Shown: positions 63,875-64,000 of the stretch, in pieces
Position numbering within the stretch: the first letter of the stretch is position 1
How the letters are laid out: the number at the start of each line of letters is the position of its first letter
DNA from: Zygnema cylindricum
Lineage: Eukaryota > Streptophyta > Zygnematophyceae > Zygnematales > Zygnemataceae
NCBI GenBank assembly: GCA_037447655.1
Contig: JBBHKE010001359.1
Location: 16,294-80,293 of the forward strand
Direction of reading: 5' to 3'
Length of the DNA stretch: 64,000 nt
The notes under the pieces: generated by a model
What the model was told of the DNA's origin: nothing
What the model saw: only the letters and a program-made list of their open reading frames with translations
Databases searched by the model: none
Translations under genes and position numbers: made by a program

Positions 63875-64000
63875 TGTTGATATTTGGGTATTTTCTAGGT
63901 CTGTATTAGGATAGAAAAAGAGCTGAGGCGGTCTGCCTCTAACTCCCCTATCCAAGCCCCCACACTTGTTGTAGTCACTGAAGGCTGGATAGGGAGCTAG
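63875..64000 (+). repeat. Start of a plus-strand copia LTR, A-like, cut by window end
   Basis: It begins TGTTGATATTTGGG and matches the element A 3' LTR from 3041. It includes TATTTTCTAGGTCTG and a strong U3 hairpin (63939-64000) with arms CTATCCA/TGGATAG and GCC/GGC. It interrupts copia D. Confidence 0.85.

Overview
This window looks like nuclear DNA of a green plant (streptophyte). It is about 60% AT, has long introns, and carries AAACCCTAA telo-box motifs near genes. It is packed with Ty1/copia LTR retrotransposons and also holds a chromodomain Ty3/gypsy element and a hAT transposon. One exon reads as phosphate acetyltransferase; as far as I know that enzyme is found in algae and some bryophytes rather than flowering plants, so I lean to a charophyte- or bryophyte-like source. 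This is inference. A run of ten N at 30751-30760 shows a draft assembly.

Layout. 1-3591: a decayed copia element (A), plus strand. 3592-6640: no clear gene, one unrecognised open frame. 6641-7500: four tandem ~225-bp repeats directly upstream of a multi-exon EamA/DMT transporter gene (7545 to about 15091, perhaps 17166), whose third intron holds two MITEs of one family. 17529-17985: a tandem duplication. 19771-18315 (minus): a small two-exon gene with a coiled coil, with a telo-box-rich upstream region. 20699-21230: a third MITE of the same family. 22040-22880 (minus): unrecognised exon-like segments. 23600-25120: a 1.5-kb minisatellite. 25714-25776 (minus): the phosphate acetyltransferase exon. 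27300-28519 (minus): a broken hAT transposase. 30391-30750: a satellite running into the gap. 30761-34480: a degenerate copia element (E) split by a solo LTR.

The right half is a nest. The oldest layer is a minus-strand chromovirus (about 34.9-36.6 kb and 49.1-51.2 kb). It was hit at 36604-49091 by copia F (5-bp duplication GGTTG), which was hit in turn by copia B (40434-46864, the most complete element). It was also hit at 51250 by copia C, a three-LTR element. C's 5' LTR was interrupted by copia D at 61147, and D was interrupted by another LTR at 63875.

The most unusual material lies in the copia LTRs. The primer-binding site matches the anticodon arm of initiator tRNA-Met (half-tRNA priming, as in Drosophila copia). 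The gag reading frame begins inside the LTR and runs through the primer-binding site. Two LTR hairpins keep their loops while their stems change in a compensatory way between copies. Many LTRs also carry an antisense tRNA-like segment with A/B boxes and a T-run, a possible Pol III unit. I know of no description of this combination, though I cannot search.
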